Of a stretch of 64,000 bases of DNA, positions 56,573 to 64,000 are shown in pieces. Both the position numbers and the translations under genes were made by a program. The DNA is taken from contig NC_021172.1 in assembly GCF_000230975.2 (NCBI RefSeq), positions 1,550,001-1,614,000 of the forward strand, given 5' to 3'. Position 1 is the stretch's first letter; each line of letters begins with the position of its first letter. Under the pieces are notes generated by a model that saw only the letters and a program-made list of their open reading frames with translations, did not search any database and had not been told where the DNA came from. This stretch comes from Hyphomicrobium denitrificans 1NES1. Its GTDB lineage: Bacteria; Pseudomonadota; Alphaproteobacteria; Rhizobiales; Hyphomicrobiaceae.

Positions 56573-56740
56573 ATGTTAACGAGCAAACCCCACCATTGGC
56601 TCTCAGGACCGCACGGCCTGTCGGCTCAAGCTCAAGGCGTGCTGGCAATCAACATTGCGGCGGTGATATTCGGAACTGCCCCACTGTACGGCAAGCTAGA
56701 CGTCTCGCCATTCTAGATTGTCGCAGCTGGTTGAACCGAG
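56573..56740 (+). pseudogene. Decayed EamA/DMT-family transporter (N-terminal fragment)
   Basis: The frame reads QGVLAINIAAVIFGTAPLYG then KLDVSPF, the first helix of EamA transporters, and is stopped by TAG where the family has Trp (TGG), followed by IVAAG and another stop. The rest of the about 300-residue gene is absent. The remainder up to 57036 has no supported gene. Confidence 0.6.
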
Positions 56741-57036
56741 CGGGGGCGAGCGAAGTGCGTGAGTGGAGACGCTCCGACGCCACAAGCCCCTGAAGTGGCA
56801 GAACCACGCTCCGCGGACGGTTGCGGAAACACTATCCGCCGGATATTTCGGCGGTTCGCAACCCGAAAGAGGCGTTGAAGACCTTCGAAGAATGGCGGAT
56901 GAGCTTCGCGCAAGCCACACCCTAGCCAGCATCGTGGCCAACGTTGCCAGCTGGGGCTTCGCCCTGGCCGTGCTAAGCCGGTTGTCTGATCGGGCTGGTA
57001 ACTCACCATTAGATTTTGTGGGTCCATCCTGTAAGG
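56741..57036. other. Gap behind the EamA relic
   Basis: About 300 bases. One frame contains RKHYPPDISAVRNPKEALKT followed by FEEWRMSFAQATP and a stop (56890s), which reads like the tail of a protein but has no credible start. I regard it as degraded DNA. Confidence 0.35.
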
Positions 57037-57321
57037 ATGCGGAGAGAAGAGCGGCAGGGTGTAAGTCGGCCCGCGCGCATCGAACTCGGCGACGGCAAGA
57101 AATTGACCTGCCGTATTGCCGACGTTTCGAGCGGGGGAGCGCTGTTGCTTGTCCAGGACGGCGAATGGCTCCCCAAGGTTTTTGAGCTTGTCGACACGTT
57201 TGCCAACACGCGGCGCACGGTGAGGGTTGTGTGGGCGTCGACAAGCCGACTGGGCGTTCGCTTCGTAAGCGGTCGAGCGACCCAACCGAAGAAGCCGTCC
57301 GGATTTGGTCGGCGCGTTTAG
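57037..57321 (+). CDS. PilZ domain protein
   Basis: 94-residue single-domain PilZ-like protein. The start RREERQGVSRPARIELGDGK carries the RxxxR-type element and DVSSGGALLLVQ the DxSxxG motif, the two parts that bind cyclic di-GMP in this family; VRVVWASTSRLGVRFV is the final strand. Free-standing PilZ proteins are usually c-di-GMP effectors for motility or exopolysaccharide. The ATG is preceded closely by TAAGG; a TTG 21 bases upstream is possible. Confidence 0.8.
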   Translation: MRREERQGVSRPARIELGDGKKLTCRIADVSSGGALLLVQDGEWLPKVFELVDTFANTRRTVRVVWASTSRLGVRFVSGRATQPKKPSGFGRRV

Positions 57322-57344
57322 AATGGCGCCTGACTGGGATCACA

Positions 57345-57379
57345 CGCCGCCGCGCAGCCCCCCGGCACGCGCGGCGGCG
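57345..57379. terminator. GC-rich hairpin behind the PilZ gene
   Basis: Perfect 11-bp stem CGCCGCCGCGC / GCGCGGCGGCG with a 13-base loop, 24 bases past the PilZ stop. It lacks a T-run, so termination is only possible, not shown. Confidence 0.4.
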
Positions 57380-57562
57380 CACGGAATAAAGCCGAGTGGA
57401 CGCGGCTTGTTTCCGTTGTCTCATTGCGCGAGTTTTCGCGATGAGCCCTAAGATGATCCCGGAAATACGGTGAGTGTGCGGCGCACGAACGAAAAAACAG
57501 TCCGATCTCGGAACAGTCATGAAGCCGATGTGTTAGCGGGCAAAAGGCTTGGAGTGACTGTT

Positions 57563-57748
57563 ATGCGTAAGAAAGCGGTCAACCAAATTTATGCGCTCAT
57601 CCAGACCGTCCACGAGATCGAGCAACAACTAGGTCCGGACCCGCAGCTTCGCCACGCCCACGATGAACTGCGCGAGGCTCGACGCCGGCTGCACGAAGCA
57701 TTGTCTAACCTGTGCAAGGGGAGTTCGAGGAAAGTTGACGCCGCTTAA
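57563..57748 (+). CDS. Hypothetical small helical protein
   Basis: 61 residues, highly charged and probably all-helical: NQIYALIQTVHEIEQQLGPD then LRHAHDELREARRRLHEALS with a coiled-coil heptad look. I chose the ATG preceded by GGAG at 8 bases; the open frame extends 31 codons upstream from a GTG. No family recognised. Confidence 0.5.
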   Translation: MRKKAVNQIYALIQTVHEIEQQLGPDPQLRHAHDELREARRRLHEALSNLCKGSSRKVDAA

Positions 57749-57919
57749 AAAAGCGAGGAGCAGCGCCACATTCGACCGTTGCTGGCAATCGCGACGCCGA
57801 AGGCGCGTCTGAGGCGTGCCCTAAGTCAGCTGCCAAACTATATCCATCGACCACGCAGGCTCAAATTCGCCACGCTGCGCGTCCCTGCTCGGTGCTCGGC
57901 GGTCGCATCGGCCTGCCAA

Positions 57920-58306
57920 TTACAGAGACTGGATCACCTTCTCCAATCGCTCGCCGACGATTTGCGCCTCGGCGAGCAGAGCTGGGTTATCGATGGCTGC
58001 CATCGATTTAACTGGATCAATCGCGGCCACTTCGACTTGGCCGGGTTTCAGCTCCTGCACGACGACGTTACAGGGCAACATGGTCCCGACCTTGTCCTCA
58101 AGCTTCAAGGCTTCGTATGCGAGACCTGGATTGCAGGCGCCGAGAATACGGTAAGGACGAAACTCTACGCCGATCTTGCTCTTTAGTGTCTTCGTCACAT
58201 CGATCTCGGTGATGATACCGAAGCCCTCATCCTTGAGCGATTGCGTCACTCTAGCAATGGCCACGTCGAAGCCAACGTTCAAGAGCTTTCTGAAGTAGTA
58301 GCTCAC
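57920..58306 (-). CDS. DUF302 domain protein
   Basis: 128 residues. The family N-terminus SYYFRKLLNVGFDVAIARVT comes right after a GTG, which I take as the start (GAGGG just upstream); then KDEGFGIITEIDVTKTLKSK, FRPYRILGACNPGLAYEALK and TMLPCNVVVQELKPGQ. DUF302 proteins have a ferredoxin-like fold, often sit beside metal-stress genes, and have two conserved Cys that are both here. It follows the Met/Gly-rich gene by 7 bases. Confidence 0.85.
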   Translation of the reverse strand: MSYYFRKLLNVGFDVAIARVTQSLKDEGFGIITEIDVTKTLKSKIGVEFRPYRILGACNPGLAYEALKLEDKVGTMLPCNVVVQELKPGQVEVAAIDPVKSMAAIDNPALLAEAQIVGERLEKVIQSL

Positions 58307-58313
58307 AGCGCCC

Positions 58314-58874
58314 TCACAGCATGCAACAGCCCGTGCCAAGCAATAGATCGGCTTTCTTCTTTTGGTCGTCACTTAGCGCTTTGTAGAGCGCCTCGGTCGC
58401 GGGTGTGATCGCTTTCATGCTGTCCAGCATGCTTTGCATAGCCTGAATGCGCACCTGCAAGCGCTCTATCGCGGTGCCTGACTGCATCGCCTGCATCATC
58501 GTTGCGCGCATACTTTGCATAGACGCGGCGCGGTCCTTGGCGGCCTTCACATAGTCATTCCAAACCTGCGTTTGCGCATCGGTAATGCCAAGCTCTGCTT
58601 TCAGATACGCGAGCTGCCCTTCCATCACCGGGCCGTTGCCCATCATCATGCCGGGCCCCATCATCCCCTTGCCCATCATGCCGTGCATGCCCCCGCCCAT
58701 CATTCCGTTCGGACCCATCATGCCCCCGCCCATCATGCCTTGCATGCCCCCACCCATCATACCTTGACCGTTACCCATCATGCCGGACCCTTGCTGGCTC
58801 TGCGCCATTGCCGCCGTTGTCGTAACCGCCATTGCCAGCAACACGCTCGCGATCAATCGATTGTGCTTACTCAT
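58314..58874 (-). CDS. Periplasmic Met/Gly-rich protein with LTxxQ-like (Spy/CpxP) domain
   Basis: 186 residues. Signal peptide (NRLIASVLLAMAVTTTAAMA, cleavage near AMA-QSQ); about 60 residues of GMMGNGQGMMGGGMQGMM-type repeats with a dozen MM pairs; then a helical domain with ITDAQTQVWNDYVKAAKDRA and LSDDQKKKADLLLG, LTxxQ-type motifs as in Spy/CpxP chaperones; C-terminal GTGCCML. Clustered Met suggests copper binding in the periplasm, an inference. GGAGGAAAGG precedes the ATG. In operon with DUF302. Confidence 0.8.
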   Translation of the reverse strand: MSKHNRLIASVLLAMAVTTTAAMAQSQQGSGMMGNGQGMMGGGMQGMMGGGMMGPNGMMGGGMHGMMGKGMMGPGMMMGNGPVMEGQLAYLKAELGITDAQTQVWNDYVKAAKDRAASMQSMRATMMQAMQSGTAIERLQVRIQAMQSMLDSMKAITPATEALYKALSDDQKKKADLLLGTGCCML

Positions 58875-59627
58875 GGACCTTTCCTCCAATCATGTTCGGC
58901 CGGAAATTGCCTTAAGGCACGGCCATGCTGACCTTAAGTTTGCACCGCCATTTTTGTATTTGACTAGGATCAGTACTCCGCGCTCATCACGGACGGCGAC
59001 GTTGTCGATGGCGCCGTTGCGCGGGCAGAGCCAAACGGAGCGCACGTTGGCAGCGCAAAAAAAAGAAGAACGCTCGCGAGGTTTACTGCCAATGCGAGAA
59101 CGCTGATCCGCCCCGGATCTCCGGGCGGAGAAGGCCGAGCAATGTCAATAAATTATGCGGATATGCGCTCTGCGTCTGACTTACCCCCTCTCACGCCCGA
59201 GCAGAATCGCGACTTTGCCGCCCTCCGGTTCGACTTGTCGGGCATTCTGGAGAGACACCTCCGGCAACACTATCCTTGGTAATCTCCCTTTCGGTTTTTG
59301 CTGGCAATGCCGATGCTCAACACTCGCCACGGGCTGAATCGCAATCGCTTCCAACGAACTGCGTGCATGGGGACCTCGATGGCCAAGGCATCAGGCGGTG
59401 CCGCGCCGAGACTAGCAGCCATGGTTAGTGACTGCTAAATCCAAAAGCCGAAAATCAAACCTGGGATAGTCGAAAATCTCCAAGCGCAGATACTCCGGAA
59501 AGCCCTGGAGCAATTAAAAATATCGTGTTCACGACCTGAAAACCATACGGAACGGTATATTGTGCAGGTTCGGGATCGCTATGATGATCTCGGGCGCTAT
59601 GTCCGCGCTCGTAGGAGAGTAACAACC
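58875..59627. other. Intergenic region
   Basis: About 750 bases with no supported gene. A 7-bp hairpin TCCGCCC/GGGCGGA lies at 59107-59129, without a T-run. Open frames here lack ribosome sites, family resemblance and sensible composition. Confidence 0.4.
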
Positions 59628-59876
59628 ATGAAAATGTTTCTGTCGCTGATCGCGCTCTTCGGCGTGATCGCAATCGCTGATATCGCCATAAGCCCAGGAG
59701 CAAGCGCAGCGGTACTGAACAGCGGTGCCCATGCTCTCAAGACGGAACATACGGGGGCTGTGGAGCAAGCTCGCATGAGGTGTTGGTGGCGATATGGCCG
59801 TCGGCATTGCCGTTGGATCGGCCCTCCCGCGCGGCGTTGCTGGTGGCGGCACGGACGGCGGATTTGTCGTTGGTGA
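59628..59876 (+). CDS. Small secreted protein with tandem CWWR...CRW repeats
   Basis: 82 residues. Signal peptide MFLSLIALFGVIAIADIAIS with cleavage near ASA-AVL; mature part ends with two tandem copies CWWRYGRRHCRW and CWWRHGRRICRW separated by IGPPARR. The mature peptide is cationic, Trp-rich and has four Cys. TAGGAGAG precedes the ATG, and a strong terminator follows 25 bases after the stop, so it is a single-gene unit. Function unknown. Confidence 0.75.
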   Translation: MKMFLSLIALFGVIAIADIAISPGASAAVLNSGAHALKTEHTGAVEQARMRCWWRYGRRHCRWIGPPARRCWWRHGRRICRW

Positions 59877-59900
59877 TCAATCCTAGAATTAGAATGCACG

Positions 59901-59934
59901 AGCGCCGGGGTTTTGAACCCTGGCGCTTTTTTTT
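59901..59934 (+). terminator. Rho-independent terminator
   Basis: Stem AGCGCCGGGGTT (59901-59912) / AACCCTGGCGCT (59916-59927), one G-T pair, 3-base loop, then eight T. It follows the small CWWR protein gene. Confidence 0.92.
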
Positions 59935-60179
59935 GCGAAGGTCGCGGCAACAGCTTATGGCCATCTACATTCACCGCTTGACCGTGCAGTAACTCCTTGA
60001 CCCTCCGCTGATGCGAACGGAGCATGACAGGCGGAAAATCAGATTTTGCCCAGAATCCTTATGGCAATTAGAACGCGTTGCATCAGATATCCGGTTTAGC
60101 AACGCAGACGCGCAACCGGCGCGCGATGCTTGCCAGTTGCGCGTCTCAAACTAATAATTTCGAAACTGCATCGAATTCG

Positions 60180-60473
60180 CTATTTGGGATTCTGAGTGCC
60201 CGCACCCTGGTCGGGAACACGTGTTCCGACATTGCCTGTGGCAGGAAGCGTGCCTTCGTTACCCATTCTGTGTGAGCCTGTGGTGCCACTGCTTTCACCA
60301 CCGGCGCCCATTTCAGGAACGCGCTTAGTTGCACTGTTCGTTGCGGGGAGTTTGCCCTCGTCGCCCATTCTGTGCCGGGCGGGATCGGTTGAGGGTTGGT
60401 CGTCAGCAAGTGCTGGTGTCAACGCTGTGCCGAGCAGTAGTGCGGAAAAGGCCGTCGCGATTACGAGTTTCAT
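60180..60473 (-). CDS. Hypothetical secreted protein with a duplicated 25-residue unit
   Basis: 97 residues: signal peptide MKLVIATAFSALLLGTALTP, cleavage near ALA-DDQ. The mature part is two near-identical units, HRMGDEGKLPATNSATKRVP with EMGAG and HRMGNEGTLPATGNVGTRVP with DQGAG. AAGGAG precedes the ATG. Mature protein is small, hydrophilic and low in aromatic residues. Similar repeats occur in exported proteins of related bacteria; no function is known. Confidence 0.7.
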   Translation of the reverse strand: MKLVIATAFSALLLGTALTPALADDQPSTDPARHRMGDEGKLPATNSATKRVPEMGAGGESSGTTGSHRMGNEGTLPATGNVGTRVPDQGAGTQNPK

Positions 60474-60867
60474 TTTTGAACTCCTTGGTTATGGGAATTT
60501 CTCCCTCCAAGTGTCCCTGACCCGTTCACGGATCTTAGCAAACGTTCCGGACGATTGCAGCGGCTTTTGACAAAGCGTACTCAGTTGATCGACGATTCAC
60601 TTGTTATGAAAACCAGATTCAAAACCCCTCGTCGGGTCGCTTTTCGATTCCCGCGAACCCGTCCGGCGCGTTGACGACGTTCACGCGCGCAGGTGAATTG
60701 AGTCAGTACGTGCTCAAATCGCTACGATGGGCGGCAGAGATTTTTGCGATGAATGAAAGCGTCTCCGATTTCCTTCGCCCGTTCACGTCAGTTGAAAGAA
60801 TGGGCAGCCATGACGGCCGCTCATTCTGATGCGCGAGGAGAGATGCGAATGCATCTCCCGCGATATT
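60474..60867. other. Intergenic region
   Basis: About 390 bases with no supported gene. A 7-bp hairpin GAGATGC/GCATCTC (60840-60857) lies behind the next minus-strand gene, without a T-run. Confidence 0.4.
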
Positions 60868-60987
60868 TTAGCCCACGACGTACGCAGCCAGGATCGCAAA
60901 GCCCAGAAGGCCCGCAATCATCGCTACATTGAACAGGCTATTGAGCAACCCGACGTCATTGGGCATTTGATCATGATGATATGCCAT
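60868..60987 (-). CDS. 39-residue membrane microprotein
   Basis: Too short for standard calling. ATG preceded by AAGGAGAAATTCC, an excellent ribosome site. Translation MAYHHDQMPNDVGLLNSLFN then VAMIAGLLGFAILAAYVVG: a His-rich N-terminus and one TM to the end. The codon use and ribosome site argue for a real gene. A hairpin follows 10 bases after the stop. Confidence 0.6.
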   Translation of the reverse strand: MAYHHDQMPNDVGLLNSLFNVAMIAGLLGFAILAAYVVG

Positions 60988-61108
60988 GGAATTTCTCCTT
61001 AGCTGACTTGCCCTTTATGTGGGGTCGCGGGAGTTCATTTTCCATGGAACGGACACGCTGCCGCAGCGTTCCATCCTGCCGGTGCCAGCTTGAGTCTTTC
61101 GGTTGACG

Positions 61109-61594
61109 TCAGCGTCGGTTGAAACCGACGCGTGCGCCCTTCAGCTCGGAACCGGCTGTCGAAATCGTAACGGTGATCGACTGCTGTGAAGGCGAAAATG
61201 TTATCGACACGCTTCCCGAAAGGCTGCCATCGAATTCCACGCGCAGACTGTTCTCGGTGACCGTACCTGATGCATTGCCCGCCGCATTATTGGTTCGTTC
61301 TTCCCAGGTGCCCGATAGCTTTCCATCTACATAAGTAAGCTTGCTGCGAAATTCGAGCTTGTCCGGTTCTCCGTTGCATCTTATCGCGATGCCGAGAGAT
61401 TTTCCCCCGTCGGCGCTCCGATAATAGCCCAAACAATCAAGCTTATCTGGCGGTCCGCTGTCGTAGATAAGGCTTCCTGCCCCGGCCCAAGTGCCATTCA
61501 GAAGATTGAAAGGGAGGTCCGACGCATGCCCAGCGCTCGCGAGGGTCACATCGAGAAGCGTCGCGAGCGCCAGAAGGATGATGCGCATTGTCAT
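61109..61594 (-). CDS. Hypothetical exported protein
   Basis: 161 residues: signal peptide (MRIILLALATLLDVTLASAG, cleavage near ASA-GHA), then a beta-rich protein with NGTWAGAGSLIYDSGPPDKL, LDCLGYYRSADGGKSL, KLSGTWEERTNNAAGN and the final SELKGARVGFNRR. The GTW...GAG start of the mature part resembles small beta-barrel periplasmic proteins; no family name recognised. I chose the ATG with CAGG upstream at 7 bases. Confidence 0.65.
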   Translation of the reverse strand: MTMRIILLALATLLDVTLASAGHASDLPFNLLNGTWAGAGSLIYDSGPPDKLDCLGYYRSADGGKSLGIAIRCNGEPDKLEFRSKLTYVDGKLSGTWEERTNNAAGNASGTVTENSLRVEFDGSLSGSVSITFSPSQQSITVTISTAGSELKGARVGFNRR

Positions 61595-61659
61595 CGAGTC
61601 ACCTGCTGCAATTGCTGAGATCGATCCATTCCATGAGGCGAGTCGCATACTCAATCTTT

Positions 61660-62028
61660 TCATCTGACACGGCGCTCGTCGAGTTTACGCTTTGCACCCT
61701 CCCACATCAGATCCACAAGACCGCCCTGCTTGGGCTTGGTTTTCACTCCTTTGATCTGCTCGTCCGTGGCAAGCGCAAACCCTTTTATCAGGCTCTTCAA
61801 ATCCTTCTCAGTGAAACCTATGAAGCTCTCTCGAAAGCTCGCATAATCCGCACGCGCAGCGATAAAGATGGGATCGGCGACTTTCACCGCATCTGGGCCA
61901 GAGAAGACGACAGTGATGTCAGCAGCGTCGAGCAGTCGCCGAGCGAAGGTCGGATTGGCGGCCGCCTCCTCTCGAATAACTTCGAAAATTCTTTCAAGAG
62001 CTTCGCCGGGTGAAACTGATTTGCTCAC
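61660..62028 (-). CDS. Hypothetical protein in the ParA cassette
   Basis: 122 residues, soluble and helical: GEALERIFEVIREEAAANPT, FARRLLDAADITVVFSGPD, DYASFRESFIGFTEKDLKSL, and a Lys-rich C-terminus. No family recognised. It starts 1 base after the ATPase gene, so it is the third member of a three-gene operon. A role as a partner of the ATPase is inferred from position only. Confidence 0.6.
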   Translation of the reverse strand: MSKSVSPGEALERIFEVIREEAAANPTFARRLLDAADITVVFSGPDAVKVADPIFIAARADYASFRESFIGFTEKDLKSLIKGFALATDEQIKGVKTKPKQGGLVDLMWEGAKRKLDERRVR

Positions 62029-62029
62029 T

Positions 62030-62911
62030 TTACCCTCGATGGTTTGAGCTAATTCTTTCTGCCACTGCCTTGGTCATCGCGACGAGATCGGGAAGTGCGT
62101 TGCCGTATTTTTCCCGTGCTGACCGAAAAGCCCCTGGCCCAGGATGCGCGGCGGCATTCTGAAGTGCCGTAGCGTAGGGCACCGGACGCGGGATTGCGTT
62201 CAGCTCGTATAACCCTTGTTTGATGTGATGAAGCATCTCCCGCTGGGTTGTATTCGTCGCGTGGTACTGTGTGATCAACGGATGAACTCGCACTTGGGAA
62301 GCAAGGTCGAGATCGTCAGCCAATATGAACTTCAGAAAATCCGTCAGCGTAGAATACGCATTCGTCTCTAAGCTGGTTGGCATGACAATATGCTGCGCCA
62401 ATCTCATTCCCGTTAGACCCAGTGCACCCGGACCTGCTGGGCAGTCTATCAGGACGACATCGTAGTTGGACTCGATGTGGTGTAATTCGGCACGTAGCGC
62501 GTTCGACAACAAAACATCCAATCGATCCTTTCGTCGTTTTTTTCGTGTGGCGTGCTCGAAATCCGGAAGGGCACCCAGCAGTTCATGGTTGGATGGTATG
62601 ATGTCGATGAGACCGGGCTGGCGACTCCGAAGCTCCACCAAATCCCCCGCCGCTACCCGGTGCCCTGCGAGACGGATGCTTTCTCCTTTTTGAAATGATT
62701 GCAGAATGGTGCCGAGTCCAATCTGTCGTCTCTGAAGCTCATGCTCGGCCGCGATGCCGAGCAATGCCTTCGTGACGCCGGCCTGAGGATCGGCATCGAT
62801 GACCAGTATGCGGGCGCCGTACGTTAGCGCCAACCCGTCGGCGAGCATCATTGTCGTAAGAGACTTGCCGACGCCTCCTTTCGGGTTCGCAATCGCCACG
62901 ATGATGCTCAT
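62030..62911 (-). CDS. ParA/Soj-type ATPase
   Basis: 293 residues of the MinD/ParA fold: deviant Walker A NPKGGVGKSLTTMMLADGLA, switch I DADPQAGVTKALLG, Walker B VLIDCPAGPGALGLTGMRLA, then LITQYHATNTTQREMLHHIK. No ParB homologue or parS-like repeats are beside it, unlike a chromosome partition system. Instead it lies between a predicted nuclease-like gene (4-base overlap) and a small gene (1-base gap). Such orphan ParA proteins position cargo or serve accessory systems. Confidence 0.88.
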   Translation of the reverse strand: MSIIVAIANPKGGVGKSLTTMMLADGLALTYGARILVIDADPQAGVTKALLGIAAEHELQRRQIGLGTILQSFQKGESIRLAGHRVAAGDLVELRSRQPGLIDIIPSNHELLGALPDFEHATRKKRRKDRLDVLLSNALRAELHHIESNYDVVLIDCPAGPGALGLTGMRLAQHIVMPTSLETNAYSTLTDFLKFILADDLDLASQVRVHPLITQYHATNTTQREMLHHIKQGLYELNAIPRPVPYATALQNAAAHPGPGAFRSAREKYGNALPDLVAMTKAVAERISSNHRG

Positions 62912-63456
62912 CGCCGTAATTCCGTGATCCAGCCGAGCAGCTTTGTGCGATCGCTCTGCGAAAGCCGAGTTTCAACAAATTCGTCGAATGCGTCCGCTGC
63001 CGGCTCATGACGACGAGCAGGCAGATGCAAAACATACGACCTGAGATCGCACGCATCACTGAACGTAATCAGGCCTACTCCGTAGTGCGAGCAACGTGAA
63101 AGGATGATCGAACACTCGTCGCGGGCTTCGTCCCAATCCTCAGTGTGCCAGACCAGATACGTGAAATTGACGAGCGAAGTATGGTTCAATGCCTCGTGCA
63201 CGGACTGGACGGTGCACGATCCTAGCGGCTTCACTTCAAAGCCGTGCAGGTCGATCCTCCAGGTAATTCCATACTTCTGTCGAGACAGGCTGATCATGCA
63301 GAGGTCGGATTTCGACCATGTACCTGTCGAGTTTCCCCCCGCATTCGCCGTGATGGCTGTTATGTGGCGAAGATCCCCACGGGCCGGCTGCAACCGATCC
63401 CTGAAGCGGACCTCCAGATAGTTGTATACGGGCTCGTAAAGATCACGCTCGAGCAT
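62908..63456 (-). CDS. Predicted PD-(D/E)XK nuclease-like protein
   Basis: 182 residues, no close family recognised. The layout fits the PD-(D/E)XK fold: N-terminal helix with Glu (MLERDLYEPVYNYLEVRF), Asp after a strand (WSKSDLCMISL), E-x-K on the next strand (IDLHGFEVKPLGS), then SVHEALNHTSLVNFTYLVWH and a strand-turn GVGLITFSDACDLRSYVLH. In nucleases of this fold the Asp, Glu and Lys form the metal site. The start overlaps nothing upstream; the stop overlaps the ParA-type gene by 4 bases. Confidence 0.6.
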   Translation of the reverse strand: MLERDLYEPVYNYLEVRFRDRLQPARGDLRHITAITANAGGNSTGTWSKSDLCMISLSRQKYGITWRIDLHGFEVKPLGSCTVQSVHEALNHTSLVNFTYLVWHTEDWDEARDECSIILSRCSHYGVGLITFSDACDLRSYVLHLPARRHEPAADAFDEFVETRLSQSDRTKLLGWITELRR

Positions 63457-63885
63457 GCGGAAACGCCCCCACCATATTCCGGCGCAACCATAGGGACGGA
63501 ACGTCTATATGGCCAGAGGACTGGCAGCGAGGCAGCCGGACCTGCCCCTCCTAATACTCCAATGTTTGGGGGCCGCCGGATAAATATCGATCTGGCTCCT
63601 AAAGCCGCGCCCACCGGTAGATCGACCCGGTCGCCCTCCATGCGTGGGATGGATCGCGGGATGCAGCTGCATTGCATGAACATTTTCATGAACCGGCAAG
63701 CAGTTAAGTGCATCCGGCTGCCGCATGATCCGAGATTTGGCTTCGCCCGCAATGACCTCGCAGGCGCTAGAATGAAAACGGCGTATGCAGCCCGGCTCTG
63801 GTTATCTCCGCGAGACTTGCTGCGCGAAATGCGGCTGAGAAAATAATGCTGCTTTATTCTGAGACATTCCCATGGACGAAAGTAA
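63457..63885. other. Region upstream of the ParA cassette
   Basis: About 430 bases with no supported gene. It should hold the cassette promoter. A 16-base palindrome CATGAA-N4-TTCATG lies at 63675-63690, a possible operator but 220 bases from the start. Confidence 0.4.
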
Positions 63886-63910
63886 AAAGGGGCTCGAATT
63901 GAGCCCCTTT
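63886..63910 (-). terminator. Rho-independent terminator of the gene entering from the right edge
   Basis: Perfect 10-bp stem AAAGGGGCTC / GAGCCCCTTT with a 5-base loop; on the minus strand it is followed by TTACTTTC. It lies 25 bases after the stop of the partial gene. Confidence 0.85.
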
Positions 63911-63935
63911 CCGCAAATGACGTCGGTGGTCGGCT

Positions 63936-64000
63936 TTACTTCAGAGGAACGATGGGCGCCTCGCGGCGCAGGTCGCCGATGTGATAGGTGAAGCCAACGC
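63936..64000 (-). CDS. 3' end of a gene entering from the right edge
   Basis: Only the last 20 codons are inside the window: GFTYHIGDLRREAPIVPLK and a TAA. The reading is supported by the terminator placed directly behind it. I do not recognise the protein. Confidence 0.55.
   Translation of the reverse strand, partial: VGFTYHIGDLRREAPIVPLK

Noticed and set aside
63244..63846. 200-codon + frame over the nuclease-like gene and its upstream region
   Set aside because: The minus frame is the coherent one, with tight overlap to the ParA-type gene; the + frame has no motifs.
50150..64000. A second copy of the tRNA-Ser 3' end as attR
   Set aside because: I found no match of useful length to TTCGAATCCCACCCCTTCC downstream in the window.
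1..64000. CRISPR arrays, intact IS elements or rRNA genes
   Set aside because: No regularly spaced repeats, no transposase and no rRNA sequence were seen.

Overview
The window looks like a chromosomal segment of an alphaproteobacterium of the order Hyphomicrobiales, probably a Hyphomicrobium-like member of the Hyphomicrobiaceae. This is an inference from gene content and order: paired ntrBC-ntrYX followed by dat, hfq and hflX; the lptF-lptG-lptD-surA-pdxA-rsmA block; and rpsF-rpsR-DUF2232-rplI-dnaB-alr-radA-cvpA-purF. No rRNA is present to confirm it.

Positions 1-9981 hold the 3' end of ntrB, then ntrC, ntrY and ntrX (nitrogen and redox sensing), a D-amino-acid transaminase, hfq, hflX and an FAD monooxygenase, all on +. 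Positions 9978-13949 hold mazG (-), whose reading frame carries inserted palindromic repeats, then a membrane protein, a secreted protein, a GNAT acetyltransferase and two small membrane or signalling genes. Positions 14040-31056 form an envelope and lipid block: pepA (-); lptF, lptG, lptD, surA, pdxA and rsmA (+) for lipopolysaccharide export and outer-membrane assembly; then on - gmk, yicC, mltG, fabF, acpP, fabG and fabD (nucleotide kinase, peptidoglycan terminase, fatty-acid synthesis).

Positions 31428-41848 hold a small acidic protein gene and the ribosomal-protein/replication block through purF and a short-chain dehydrogenase. Positions 42029-49853 hold a DUF930 gene (+) and a long minus-strand run read as rlpA, dacC-like, tmk, holB, metG, tatD and a PhnP-like hydrolase, mostly joined by 1-4 nt overlaps.

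From tRNA-Ser(UGA) at 50082 to the end of the window the character changes. There is a truncated tyrosine integrase directly behind the tRNA, fused out of frame to a second gene remnant. After it come an MFS transporter with a DUF1810 gene, a class I glutamine amidotransferase, a decayed EamA transporter, a PilZ protein, many small secreted or membrane proteins with internal repeats, a Met/Gly-rich LTxxQ protein with DUF302, and a compact three-gene cassette (predicted PD-(D/E)XK-like protein, ParA-type ATPase, small protein). This reads as an eroded accessory region, and its final cassette is the best candidate for an uncharacterised system.

The clearest sequence-level novelty is a palindromic repeat family sharing a GGCCGGCTC...GAGTC core. 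Two back-to-back copies add exactly 28 codons to mazG, and a third copy lies behind rpsR.
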